Source: Narthecium ossifragum (Eukaryota; Streptophyta; Magnoliopsida; Dioscoreales; Nartheciaceae). From it: a stretch of 64,000 nucleotides of DNA. A program made the position numbers and the translations under genes. Below are positions 25,301 through 36,483 of the stretch, in pieces (position 1 is the first letter of the stretch; each line of letters starts with the position of its first letter). The stretch is from positions 2,501 through 66,500 of the forward strand of contig OY986963.1 of NCBI GenBank assembly GCA_963920575.1. The letters run 5' to 3'. The notes beneath the pieces are model-generated. The model worked only from the letters and a program-made list of their open reading frames with translations. It made no database searches and was not told where the DNA came from.

Positions 25301-28300
25301 TCATTGATTATAGAGATGTAGCCAAGATTTTGAAGGATCCCTGCCGATGCCAATGTGCTTTTGGCACTTTGCACTCCCGGACGCACGAGAATCTCTCTCA
25401 AAACTTTTACATGAAATTAGATATCGGCGATGATTTGAAAGAGGGGATAGAAGTCCTATTTACAATATCTTCTCTGCAGTATTGTTTTTGTGATGGAATT
25501 GGCATCTCTGATTTCTTCTCAAAATGTGGAGTACGGTGTAGGAAAGAGCAAAGGCAGCAGAGGAGCATAAGCGAAACGTATTGGAGTACAGAGCATTTCT
25601 GGAATCTTGCGATTTTATCAAGGTCTCTAGCAAACCTTATTTCATCTAGTCATGTGGGAACTGTATTTGTTGTTCATGTAGGAAACAGTTCTTTTCATGG
25701 TTTCGATTTCATCTATAGGCAAATACTCAATGGAGAAAAGTCCAGGAGCGTCTGGAGAATGATGAAAGATACTGCCGACTTGGAAAATTTGACCGTTTGG
25801 AGATTTTCCAGGTTAGTTTTTTTTTTCTGGGGACGTGGTGCTGGTCTTTGGTGCTGCTTTTTACTTTTGGTGGCATGTTACAGGATTACATAAATGATTT
25901 AGAGAAAGAAGAAGAGGAGCAGAGAAAGATACAAAAGGTAGATTGAGTGTTTTTTTTTGTATAGGTGTATTGTGGACTCCTATTGTGGTTCTGACTTCTT
26001 CACAAGCATACAGGAACAAGCAAGGAGATCAGAGCGCAGAAATCGTGATGAGTTTCGCAAGTTGATGGAAGGACATGTTGCTGATGGCATTCTTACTGCT
26101 AAAACTCAGTGGCGTGATTATTGCTCTAAGGTTGTATACCTGTGGCTGAATTACTTCTAATTGTATGCCTGTGTTGATTTAGTTGTAATTTTTTTAATCT
26201 TTTTTACTTACAGGTCAAGGATTTGCCATCCTTCCTAGCTGTATCCTCAAACACATCAGGTGCAACAGCAAAAAATCTGTTTGAGGATGTAGTTGAGGAA
26301 CTAGAGAAACAGGTTGCTTCATGCTCTACATTTCAAGCTTTTCTTATTTCCGCCAACCAGTGATCAAAGATATAATTTTTGTGTTTACGTTACTTAAGAT
26401 TGACGTTTGCCTTCTATAGTATTGTCAATTTTCACTTGATGTATCCATATTCTATTTAATATTTAAGAACCTGTAGACTAATTACATAGCAGAATGAGAT
26501 GATCAGAGGTGGAGGAGTAGGTGGACACGAAGATAGAGGCAACAAGGGACATAAGTGGTGGATCATACTGTTGGCATCTTGATCGTGGGAGCCATTGGAG
26601 ATCGGGGGTGGGTGGGTGAGGTGCTGAGGAAACTATAAGTATAGGGCCAATAAGGTGTGATGTTGTTTTTACTCTAGACAAGTTTGTAACTGAAAGAAAA
26701 AAGAGATGTTTTAGGCTTAACGCTTAATACACCCAGAATGATAGGATAACTACTCAATAGTTGTGGATGTGCCAACCTATGTGCCTTTTCCAATAACCCA
26801 ACAACACTGTACGTATTAGGCCGCCTGGATTGCGTCCCTCTGTACTTTAAATTAAGGTTTTTCGTGCCGGTTGGCACTGACCGGCATGGCCGGCAGATAT
26901 CATGCCAGCGAGTTATTGGCGCCAACTTTATGGTCGACACTGGCACATAAATTTGGGTGTTAGTGCCAGCTGGCATGGACCCCCCCACATGCCATCACAA
27001 ATTGGCACAGACTGGTATGAGCCAACACGAAGTTTTAATGGTCTTATTATTCTTTAGAAATAGTTTATCATATTTGATTCTTAAAACGAATTGTCTTTTA
27101 TTTTGATTGCCCAATCAACTCTTAATACATCCTAGTGGGCCAAAACACCCAATATATGTGTCCGGAGGGTCAAATTCCCGTGTCGGACCAGTAAAACTCC
27201 GTGCCAATCCATGTTGGCGGCACCTTATGAGCCGGTCAAGGATCGGCACATATGCCACCGGCACGGCAATCCTTGCTTCAAATCATGCTTGGCCGTAATG
27301 CTTTGGAGGTAAAATTGGAGAAGAGTCAAAAAACTGAATGGAGCAAGGTGCAAATCCACTTTGCTCTTAAAGCATCTGTGAGATAATTGATATCGGGTTG
27401 TGTTGCAATGAAATGAATCCAAATACCAAGTGGATACATTGATAGCCACATTGGTTATTAAGGATTTTTCTTTGCTACTAAATTTGGTGTGTTGTATGTA
27501 AGCAGGAAGTAACCGCAACAATCCTAGGTTCGAAGTTCATTTGGTTGCAAGTGCTAGGAAGCTCCCCCCCCCTTCTATGCTTCTTTTCTTTTTAAAGCCC
27601 TATTTATGCTTTTTACAGCACTGCAAGTTCTTTGAGAAACTTCATTGATTACCAAACCTTGCACTGAATATGCGCATATTGCTCGATGTCACTCTTCAGA
27701 TTTATGTTTGGAGGTATTTACCCGATGTATTGTACTTTTTTCAGTATCACGATGATAAATCACGAATTAAAGATGCTGTCAAGATTGGGAAGGTACCATC
27801 AGCTTTAAATTATTTCCTAATCTATTTCCTTTTAAACTCTCTTACTGATGTAAGTTTCCATATGCACTTTTCAGATTGCTTTGACATCAAACTCCACATT
27901 AGAAAGTTTGAAAGTAGTTGTATCAGAGGATGATGATAGTCTGAAAAGAATATCCGAGACAAACCTAAAGGTGAGCTTTGATATGTGCCTTATTCTAAAT
28001 TCCCGTGAACTTGAAAAGTTTGATGAGGTTGGTTGATGTAAGTATGATGGGTAACATACGTTATGGAGTTCCGTTTGGTTGTAGAAGTTGATACGAGCCA
28101 AACCGACATGGCTTGATCGGACTGACTCATACTTAACCAACTCACCTGTTGGGACCTGCCCAAATTTAGGCCAGTCGAGCTGGAAAGTCCACTTGGAGTG
28201 AGACTCTCTCTATGTTCTCCTAGCTAAGTTTCCTAGTTAGGGAGCTTTCCTAGTTCTATCATAGTTAGCATTTACTAGTTCTCTAGTTCTAGTTACTTGC

Positions 28301-31300
28301 TCTCCTAGTTTGAGTAGGATAGTTTTCTCTTTGTAGGTTTGTTTATTTACTTATAGCTTTCTAGTTTGAGTTGTACTAGGACTCTATTGTTCTTGTAGCA
28401 AGAGGGCTTTTTACTTATTTGTAGGGGACTAGAACTAGGATTGGTTGAGGTCTACATAAGGTCTGATACTTTTTTGTATTAAGCAAGCATGATGAGTTAT
28501 TACTAAGAAGGGCACTTTGTACCTTAGGGCTTGACCCTCCATCAAGGGGCTATCTTTGGGTTGAGTTGAAGTTCTCTACATCTAAGGCACCGACCACCTT
28601 CCTCCTCGCCAGTCTTCTTCTCCGCTGCTGGCATCACCTCCGCCCGACAACTTCATAGTCATCTTCTTCTCCTTACACTTCTCTAAGCCTCTTACCTGAC
28701 CAAAACCTAGACCACCCAAACTCAAACTTCCTTTTCCTTCTCCCTTAGATCCTGGCCAACCCTAGCACCCCGAATCCTACCTATCTTTCCTAGCTCATGG
28801 CCAACCAAGGACACCCAAGACTTTCCTCCATTCCCACTTAATTCAATCGAGTTTCCTAGCCTCACTGATCTTCTCCCCTTTTTAGTTTGGCCAAGCCTTG
28901 TTTAAACCCTAATTCCTTTGTTCCCTTAATCTGTTACCAATCCAAGCCACCCATTAACCCCTCACTTGAACCTTGGCCTCCTATTTCTAAACTCAACATA
29001 GCCTAATTCGTTCCATTAATTCTCTCGACTTCCTCCTAAGCCCTTCCACAATTTTCCTCTCTAATCTTATTCATTCCCTCTCCAATCCCATGGACCCCAC
29101 ATAAATCCTAGCCAATTCTACTCATCCAAGAAACCCTAGATCGCCATAGATGCTGACCCGCTTGACTGCTTGACCTAGTTAATCTAGACCAAGGATTGCC
29201 GTGCCGCTGGCACGCGCCGAGCCGGTCCCTGGCCGGCTCGGCACTTGCCACCGGCACGGTCCGGCACGGACTTTTAGATGTTTGGTATACCACATTTATT
29301 GTTTGGCACGGAGTTTTGACCATATATTTGATGTTCTACATTGATTTGGAGATCTTTTGGGATCTTTGAGCACTCAAAATGAGAAAGAATAGATCTTTTG
29401 GGATCTTAGCCTATATATAGGCTAAGGCTTAGCCACTAAGGCTTAGCCTATATGTAGGCTAAGGCTGCTTAGCCACTAAGCAAAGCCTCCTCTCGTGTGG
29501 TGGCCTCCCCGCCCTCCTCCTTGCATGCGGCGGCCTCCCCTCCCTCCTCCCTCCCCTCCCTCCTCCCTCCTTCCTGTGTGCAGCGGCCTCCCCTCCCTCC
29601 TCCCTTCTCCTCTCTCCTCTCTCCTTTCCTCTCCCCTCCCATCCTCTGGTTCGGCCCCTCCCCTCCCCTCCTCCCCTCTTGTTGTGCATTGGATGCCTTG
29701 GATTCTGTCGCCGGCTCGACTATGACACACTACGCAGAGTTAACGGGGTCCGGGGCAGCGCCCCGGCGGGGATCGACCTGCCCGGTCAGGTCGCGGGGTC
29801 CAGGGGCAGCGCCCCAGGAACAAAAACGGATCTTAGGATTTGTTTTAGTAGATCCGGCCTATTTTGTTTTTAGACTTGACCCGGATTAGGTTATGTATTA
29901 AGTAGTATAAATACTCGACCCGGATTAGGTTATGTAACTCGGCAGCGCCCCCTGTTGCTGACCGGCACCAGCCATTTGCCGACCGGCAAACTGGTGTGCC
30001 GACCGGCACCGGCCAGTGCCGGTCGGCACAAGGCCGAAACCTGCTGAGTCAGAGCCGGTTCAAGATATCGAGCCGGTATCCTACCGGCTCGATATTTGCC
30101 GACCGGCACCGAGGTTGCCGGTCGGCACGGCAATCCTTGATCTAGACCACCCATCTAGCCTAGATCTAATCTCAACTCTAGGTTTTCTATTAGCTCTAAA
30201 CTTAATGTAAACCCTAGGTCCATTCCCTAGATCTAATCCAAGCTATCCAGGCCTTCTTCCTTCCTTGGACCCTAATTCCTTCCCCTACCTTTGGATAAAA
30301 CCTTATGCTAGGACTTCGCAGTTTCCGAAACCTGGCCTGAGGCGAGTTACGAGAAGCAAACTCGTAACAAAAATCAGAGAATGAAATTAGGAGTTTCTAG
30401 GAAGTCAACTCCTAGAAAGGGACACTCACATTTTAGTGTTGGCGTGTGTAATAGGAAAGTAGAAAATAACTTCAATTCTTAGGAATGGACCAAAAACAGG
30501 TTAGAAATTATATTTTTGTACTTCTTTAGGACATTTTACTTGGTTTAGATAATATCCAAAGAAGTTAGTGCAAAATTCCAGGTTGAAATCTCTATTGTAA
30601 GCAAGAACTAAAACTCCCAGCTAACGAACCAAAAAAGCAACACTAAACTAAGAAACCATTTATCACGAGCAAGCCTTTTGAAATATAGAAACACTGTCAA
30701 TTGCCAGCTGTCAAGATACTTGATCCCAGTGTCTTTTTTCAAAGATGAAGAGGTGAAGGAAACATTTCTGTAGTGTCTGAAACACCAAGCTTTGCCAAAT
30801 CATCAACCAAGTAATTAGCCTCACAATATAGATGCTTCATTTGTAGAATGAAATTCATCACATACGCTATGTATTGCCAAGGCAGTGGGAAGCTAATGCA
30901 AATCAGTTTCTACTACTAGATTTGAAATCCTCAGTTGACAGTAAAGACACAACCCGTGCTGTTAGTGTTGGTCTCATGGCGAAGGTGAGAAGAAAAGCAA
31001 TTGACAATGGAGCCTTCATGATCTATAATCGCTTGCCCACATTAAAGCAGAATCTATATTTAACTTCAATCTATAGATAGCAGTAAAAGACTCCATTAGC
31101 TAAAAGAAGCTTTTCGATCCCTAAATAAAGAGAGGATCAACGCAGCCAAAGAATTACTATTACCGGTAGCTTTAGCAGATCAAAGCAGAGAATTGTGCTC
31201 TTCAAGGAAGATGAGAGCTTTTCTTTCCGGTAAAACAATTCATGCTAGGTGTAATGCCAGTTTTGATTCCAAGCAATCCAGATTTCCATTGAAATCCGCA

Positions 31301-33774
31301 TTGAGGTGAGTTGGGTTTTAGGACTTAACTATGGACTGGTGAGCTTCTTGGGCTAATGCCCTAGTTCAATGATAATGTGGTGCCTTTGGACTCTGAATGT
31401 GATACTTGGCTTTCCTTTGGGTTTCTGAAAATTATGAATGGCTGCATTGTTGTCCTGTAACCCTAGTGATTCTTGACCATCCCAAGTTGTCTACGAATCC
31501 ATGCCCCCTTCAAGAACATGCATCATGGACCTTGAGCAAAATGAAGTGAAAGCAATATTTATATGTCTCTTCTTTCGACTATCAGGGCTTTTTTGCCAGA
31601 GATCCGAGATCTGTTAATTTAGCTTCACTTCCCAATAAACATCAAAGAAGTTTGGTCTTTTTTATTTTCTTTTTCAAATTTGAAGTTCTATTCTTCTTCT
31701 GTAATAACGTGATGTTCCATCTTTTCAGCTTGTTTTTAACGAATTACTAGGAAAACTGAAGGATAAGGAGGAGAAAGAAGCTAAAAAACATAAACGGCTT
31801 GCAGAAGATTTCTCCAATATGCTAAATTCAACAAAGGTGATGTAAAACCATGGTTTTTCCAATCATTATGAATCAACTAGATGTTTATATTCTTTGATTT
31901 GGTCACCACACGTGACCTAAGAGTGCTTCATTTGTTATGCAGGAAATAAGTGCATCTTTAAGATGGGAAGACTGTAAGCCATTTATTGCAAACCGCCAAG
32001 AGTACAAGTACCCTGTTGCTAACTTTTGCTGCAAATCTTTCCATAGTCATAATTGTTAAAACTCTGCTTAATGTCAATTATTGGTTCTGTGCCATTATAG
32101 GTCCATTGGTGAAGAAAGCATTAGAAGGGAGATTTATGAGGAACATATTGCATTCTTGGAAGAAAAGGCGGTTGAGGAGTCTAAGAGAGATGAAGAAAAG
32201 GTAATTAAGTTTGACCTTGTTTGTTACGTGATTAGCATTGAGAGTTCTAGCTACAGTCTTATCAGGATTTGTCCCCTCCCACCAATAGAGGCAGACACAC
32301 ACACAAGGGGCCCTTATTTTTCTTGAACCACGCACGGACTTCTAAAAAAAAGCTTAAGCAAGGTTTCCGCCTTCCCGTCAGGGGTCCTTAGGTTGGGTCT
32401 GGCCCAGGATTTTCCAAGTTCTGTGGCATAATTGGGCTTATAAGAGAAATGTCCAAACCTGGATCATGGATATTCTTTAACCATGCCCAGTTAAGTCCAA
32501 ATCCAGTTGTACAAGAATCTTAAATCCAAAGCTTAGACTTGCTACTTTATGCTGATTCTTGGACCCAAGCACCATACACTGGGCTGAGCGCAATAAGAAA
32601 CCCATACAAGATAGCCCACTTGTTCATGGCCCCACCTTCTTATGTGTTTGACAACTGCTGTTTATTTTGCAAAGGATATTGGTGCATTAAGCTCTTCCAA
32701 GCATATGCAACTGTTACCTGAAGGTTCTGTGAGTTCTACATACTTGAAATTATCTTGCATGTAAAACTAACAGTTGATCTTTATATGCAGTTGTTATTGT
32801 TAAATTTTTTTCATAGAGATTTTAGTTCGTTTTCATCCACTATATTCTTTTGGTTAAGTTTTCTCAAACTTAGTTAATATGGTTTTAGTCGTAAGTGAAA
32901 ACTTGTAAAAACACCATATTGAGTATTGATATTGTGTATAAGTTACCAAAATTAAATAAAGTTGCCATACTATCCTATCCTACTGAATTTTCACTTGTTC
33001 TGAGGGGAAGTTTCACAAAAGGAAGAAGGGAACATCTTAGATTGGATTGTCATATAGTTTGATAGATTTGTCATAACCTAAAAGGAAATTATCTCACCAA
33101 ATGAAATAGTTGTAATCTTCGATTTTGCAACAAGTCTAATTTGCACTGAATATGAAAAGTCAAGTTTAACCGCTCAACTTTTTCATTATGGATAAAGACT
33201 TTATCTCAAATGTGGTCTTAAAAAAAAATTGTGGTATTCTAACTTGTTTATTCGATAGACAAGAGAAGGAAAGGACGATGACGAGAAAGAGAAGAGGAAG
33301 GATAGAAAGGGAAAAGAGAAGGAAAGTGAGAAAGGTAAGGGGAAGGGCAGATCTAGAAGAGATGTAGAGAGTGAAACTGTTGATATAGTTGATAGCCATG
33401 ACTCAAAGGACAAAAAGAAGGGGAAAGACAGAGACAGGAAGCACCGAAAACATCATCACCCATCTGCAGATGATGCAGGCTCTGGAAAAGAGGAGCGAAG
33501 GAAGTCGCATAAACATGGCAGCGACCGCAAGAAATCACGCAAGGTCTGTGCTCATCTTCTTCTTCTTCTTCATATTTGGAAAAATGAGAAATAGGATTCT
33601 GAGAAAGTATGCTTTACTTTGCCTCGTTTCATGGGACAGCATGCATACAGCACTGAGTCAGATAGTGAAAACTGGCACAAGAAACACAAGAAAGACCGAG
33701 AAGGGTCCCGTAGAAATGGAGCTTACGAGGAGCTGGAAGATGGTGAGCTTGGAGAGGACGGGGAAATTTGTTAG
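13361..33774 (+). CDS. PRP40A: Pre-mRNA-processing protein 40 (PRP40A-like), 28 coding exons
   Basis: PRP40 is a U1 snRNP-associated factor that bridges 5' splice site and branch point and, in plants, binds the RNA polymerase II C-terminal domain. Coding exons: 13361-13393, 13529-13597, 13697-14026, 14138-14317, 14427-14503, 14687-14756, ~17838-17890, 17996-18053, 18141-18535, 18650-18722, 22896-22994, 23068-23136, 23213-23290, 23410-23496, 23568-23602, 23730-23835, 25542-25622, 25719-25811, 25884-25937, 26014-26130, 26214-26312, 27745-27792, 27875-27970, 31729-31836, 31943-32007, 32101-32200, 33259-33543, 33640-33774. An untranslated exon ends at 12010. The joined frame is open, about 1030 residues. 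Domains: Pro/Gln-rich N-terminus; WW 1 at ~213-247 ([15 protein letters not shown]); WW 2 at ~255-290 ([15 protein letters not shown]); Ser/Thr/Ala-rich linker; FF repeats from ~481 ([26 protein letters not shown]) to ~865; Lys/Arg/Asp/Glu-rich tail. The gene looks intact despite 1-4 kb introns full of transposons. Confidence 0.95.
19252..20780. mobile_element. hAT-type element (family A, long copy) in a PRP40 intron
   Basis: The element runs 19260-20772 (1513 bp). It starts CATGGATTTCCATACTGG and ends GACATGGCAATCCATG, matching in inverse the ends of the better preserved copies at 29190 and 26853. The flanking 8-mers CTAGAAAG and TTAGGAAG differ at two positions, so they are a decayed 8-bp target duplication. 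The interior is a purine-rich GGAG/GAGAA block (about 19430-19860) followed by very AT-rich DNA (about 19870-20640). No transposase frame was seen. Confidence 0.65.
22200..22381. mobile_element. hAT family A end fragment
   Basis: The stretch ends GGCACGGCAATCCATG, the right terminus of the same hAT family found at 19260, 26853 and 29190, and upstream has the family's GGCATGTGCCGACAC-like words. A matching left terminus was not found, so this is a solo end or a decayed copy in the 18723-22895 intron. Confidence 0.45.
26845..27283. mobile_element. hAT-type element (family A, 423-bp copy) in a PRP40 intron
   Basis: The element runs 26853-27275, starting TAAGGTTTTTCGTGCCGG and ending CCGGCACGGCAATCCTTG, imperfect inverted repeats. 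Flanking 8-mers CTTTAAAT and CTTCAAAT differ by one base, an 8-bp target duplication typical of the hAT superfamily. The interior consists of GCCGGCA/TGCCGAC palindromic words and carries no gene. Confidence 0.75.
28147..30425. mobile_element. Probable solo LTR, interrupted by a hAT element
   Basis: The stretch starts CTGTTGGGACCTGCCC and ends CTCCTAGAAAGGGACA, with CTCAC on the left and CTCAC on the right, consistent with a TG...CA LTR and a 5-bp target duplication offset by one base. Without the inserted hAT (29190-30139 plus duplication) it is about 1.3 kb. A promoter/polyadenylation-like region (CATAAGGTCTGATAC, TTTTTTGTATTAAGC) sits at about 28450-28490. There is no coding domain on either side, so it is called as a solo LTR. 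The offset at the left edge keeps this call uncertain. Confidence 0.42.
29182..30147. mobile_element. hAT-type element (family A, 950-bp copy) nested in the LTR
   Basis: The element runs 29190-30139, starts CAAGGATTGCCGTGCCG and ends CGGCACGGCAATCCTTG, and is flanked by perfect 8-bp repeats ATCTAGAC at 29182-29189 and 30140-30147. That terminus and an 8-bp duplication define a non-autonomous hAT. The interior has a CTCC-rich block (29490-29670), two copies of GGGGCAGCGCCCC (about 29752 and 29800) and a duplicated CCCGGATTAGGTTATGTA. No transposase. It is the youngest member of the family in this window, judging by its perfect duplication. Confidence 0.88.
30760..31085 (-). mobile_element. RNase H-like domain remnant (LINE-type), decayed
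   Basis: Read on the - strand, broken frames give [16 protein letters not shown] with RHETNTN, then LVVETD, then [14 protein letters not shown] and [17 protein letters not shown]. These follow the order of plant RNase H domains of the RVT_3 type (I(I/R)DHEGSIV, the ETD around an active-site acidic residue, and H.YREAN..AD.LAK), which are typical of LINE polyproteins and their derivatives. Several frame changes and stops are present. Beyond about 31100 only weak similarity continues (EIWIAWNQN at about 31250-31290). It lies in the PRP40 intron 27971-31728. Confidence 0.6.
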
Positions 33775-34400
33775 TCCTCTGCCTGATCAGTGTTGGTTTT
33801 TTATGTTTGTTTTGAATCTTTTGCCTTACTGATGTTCGCCAGTTTTATAGCATACTAACCTTTTAATCATCTGGGAGATGTCATGCATTCATTCCAGATG
33901 GTCCAGTTTTATGACAAAATTGGACTTCTTCAGCTTAAGTTATTCGCATTCTAGCATATACCATAGGACATTGTTCCTTGATGAATAAAGGGTGCTAATT
34001 TTTGTCGAGGCCGTGATGATTCTCAACAGTTGATGTTGTAGATGATTTTAGAGAGTACACCTGAAAATATTAGTTTACTGCTTTAGGTGCTTCCTTGCAA
34101 AAGATCATTGTCCATAGATGCAAGCTGCATTCTTTTCGAAAGTGCCAACATGAAGCTGCTTTTGACGATGTACCACGCAGGACAATTTAGCAGCATAGGT
34201 TGGGATAAGGAAGCAGCTGCTGTTTTTGTCTGCAATTTTTGTCTGACGTTTTTATATTATTATATGGAACATCAAGATGTGTTTCTTTTGAACTGTAGGG
34301 TATATGAGCTCACCTCTTTTTGTTAGCTTATGATTTTAGATTAATTGTTAAATTTAAAATGGCATAGGGATGCAAGCTAGAGGTTGTCTATGCCTCCGTG
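33775..34400. other. PRP40 3' flank
   Basis: AT-rich DNA following the PRP40 stop codon, presumably the 3' untranslated region and downstream flank. No gene was recognised. Confidence 0.5.
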
Positions 34401-34406
34401 AATCTT

Positions 34407-34876
34407 AGGGATGGCAAAGTGGTGGGTTAATGTGGGTTTAGGATGAGCTTAGGATCTGCCTAATTGGGTTCGCGATGGGTATGGGATAAGGAATTAAAAC
34501 CCGAACAGGTTTAGGAGACATGCTTAAGGCTTATAAAAAGAAATCCAATCTGATTAGTATTTAATGGGATGATTTGTTGGAAGTGTGATTTAAATTCCAT
34601 CTTGATTGCTAAAAGTTGAACTATTCATTTTTTTCTCCTAATTACCTCTTTATTTATGGATTTTTTTAGTTTTTTGTTGTACATATATATTTTATTTTCG
34701 TACTACATGTAGCCATGTCAACAATGACGTTAAGCGTGGCGGGGTTGGGCCGGATCGAGCATGTTGGAATTTAAATGGGATTGGGTGGAAAATACAAACC
34801 TGCACGCGCTTGGAGGTGGGTTCTTTTAACAGGCGACGGATTTGGGATCAAACAAATCCGCCCCATTGCCATCCCT
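34407..34876. mobile_element. hAT-like MITE (GGGATGGCAA termini)
   Basis: The stretch starts AGGGATGGCAAAGTGGTGGG and ends CCGCCCCATTGCCATCCCT, an inverted repeat with the GTGGCAA/ATGGCAA style of end seen in the larger hAT at 45454. The interior has words such as GGGTTTAGGATGAGC and no gene. The flanking 8-mers match poorly, so the target duplication is not confirmed. Confidence 0.55.
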
Positions 34877-35504
34877 GTGCATGGTATTGGATTGGTATAT
34901 GATATTTAGCACCGTTCAACCCATCCTATCCATGGTCCATAAATTATCTCTATAAGTTACGAATGAGAATGACGGGCGGGGGCCACATTAACGCACACGC
35001 CAAACCCTCCTCATGGATTTATATTTTTCCGTCTATCTTTCCTCTCTTTCTTCAGAAAGGACGCGACCCAGACCCAGTGTCCACTCTGTCCGGGCAGAGT
35101 GGGACCCAACCGTCATGTTCACGGTCCATAATAATATAACATTTCATCGTGTATTCGAGTCATCTGTTATGCAGATATTATGGCTTCTCATCTTATTAAT
35201 AAAGTCAATTAGGCATTCAGCAGTCCTCTATTTTATTTTTGCAGTTTTTTGTCTAAGAACTCAGTAGGGATTTTTTTTTTTACCCTCATGGATTTGGAAT
35301 TTTTTTTATTTGATTAGTTGAGTTTAGACTGAGTACAAAACACAAATTACACGTGAACCCTCACGGATTTGGAATGTTGATAAAGAGAGATTCACACAAC
35401 ACCACTGATCATTTCCGTCATCACAACTGTATTATATATTTACGGTAGAATATGATTTACTATCTTATATTTTAAAAAGCTATAAATGAAATCTTCATAT
35501 TATA

Positions 35505-35827
35505 AATCTGTTAGCCAAGGCCATCAATAGTACATGTGACATGGATAATACAAATGCCACTTATCGGTATGTCAATACCGATGTCTTGATCTATACTGAT
35601 CTACCGATGGGCTATCGATGGGCTAGATCAAGTCATCGGTATCTCATTACTGATTGAATGTACCGGTAGTGAGATACTGATTGCTTGATCTAGTCCGGTA
35701 GCGCGATACCGATGGCTTGATCGAGCCCATCGGTAGCGGATATCGGTAGACCACTACCGCTATTGATGGGATAGATCAAGACATCGGTACTAGTCTATCG
35801 ATAGATGTCATATGCATTACATATGTC

Positions 35828-35873
<46 letters not shown>

Positions 35874-35945
35874 TAGCCTATGATAAATGACACGTGCATT
35901 ACACATATCTATGTTCATATACCCCACGAATCAGCCCTCATTGTA
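35505..35945. repeat. ATCGGTA-rich repeat element, second locus
   Basis: The stretch contains many ATCGGTA/TACCGAT words and terminal-type phrases (AATGCCACTTATCGG, GACACGTGCATTACACAT) related to the element at 9555-10195. Near its right side at about 35831-35873 lies an uninterrupted TA dinucleotide run. It shows no coding potential. Confidence 0.6.
35830..35873. repeat. (TA)n microsatellite
   Basis: About 21 consecutive TA dinucleotides embedded in the ATCGGTA-rich repeat. It is perfectly self-complementary and likely length-variable. Confidence 0.95.
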
Positions 35946-36483
35946 TATATCTAGACTGAGACCGGACGAAATTAAGACAAAAAAAATTCAAAAATTCATT
36001 TGCCGTGGTCGCCACCGCTGTACAATAGTGTGTATATGTAAATTGGGACACGTTCAGGAAACAAACAAAGAAATCAAAAGCTAAGAAGGGAGGTGTAGTC
36101 ATCCTCCACACTATCCTTCCTCTTCCTCTTTCTTTTCGCTCTTTATAGATTGATGATAGATTCATATTTTCGGCTCCCTTCAGAACAACAACATCTGGAA
36201 AAGAAGGGGGAGGCATCTTATTGATGTTAAGGGTACAGAGGTGCAACCGTGTATCATCCAAGTCGCCGTTGTCGTCGTCATCTTGGTCGGCGCATCTCAC
36301 GAACATGGACGGTTGCTGCTCGGTTTATAATAAAACCCTTGCTGCTACCCGCTCTTCCTTGTCTTCCAAAAGCGACATAGCGCCAGGTGCCACAGCCTCT
36401 CCCTCCAAGCGCTCTTCCACATCAAGAACCACGATCGCAGCCGACACCGTCTTTTTCTCCCTCTCCATCCGGGAGACCCACGC

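Noticed and set aside
24300..25540. Frames and a CGTGGTTCGGCAACTGC word hinting at a retroelement in a PRP40 intron
   Set aside because: No LTR pair, target duplication or coding motif was found.
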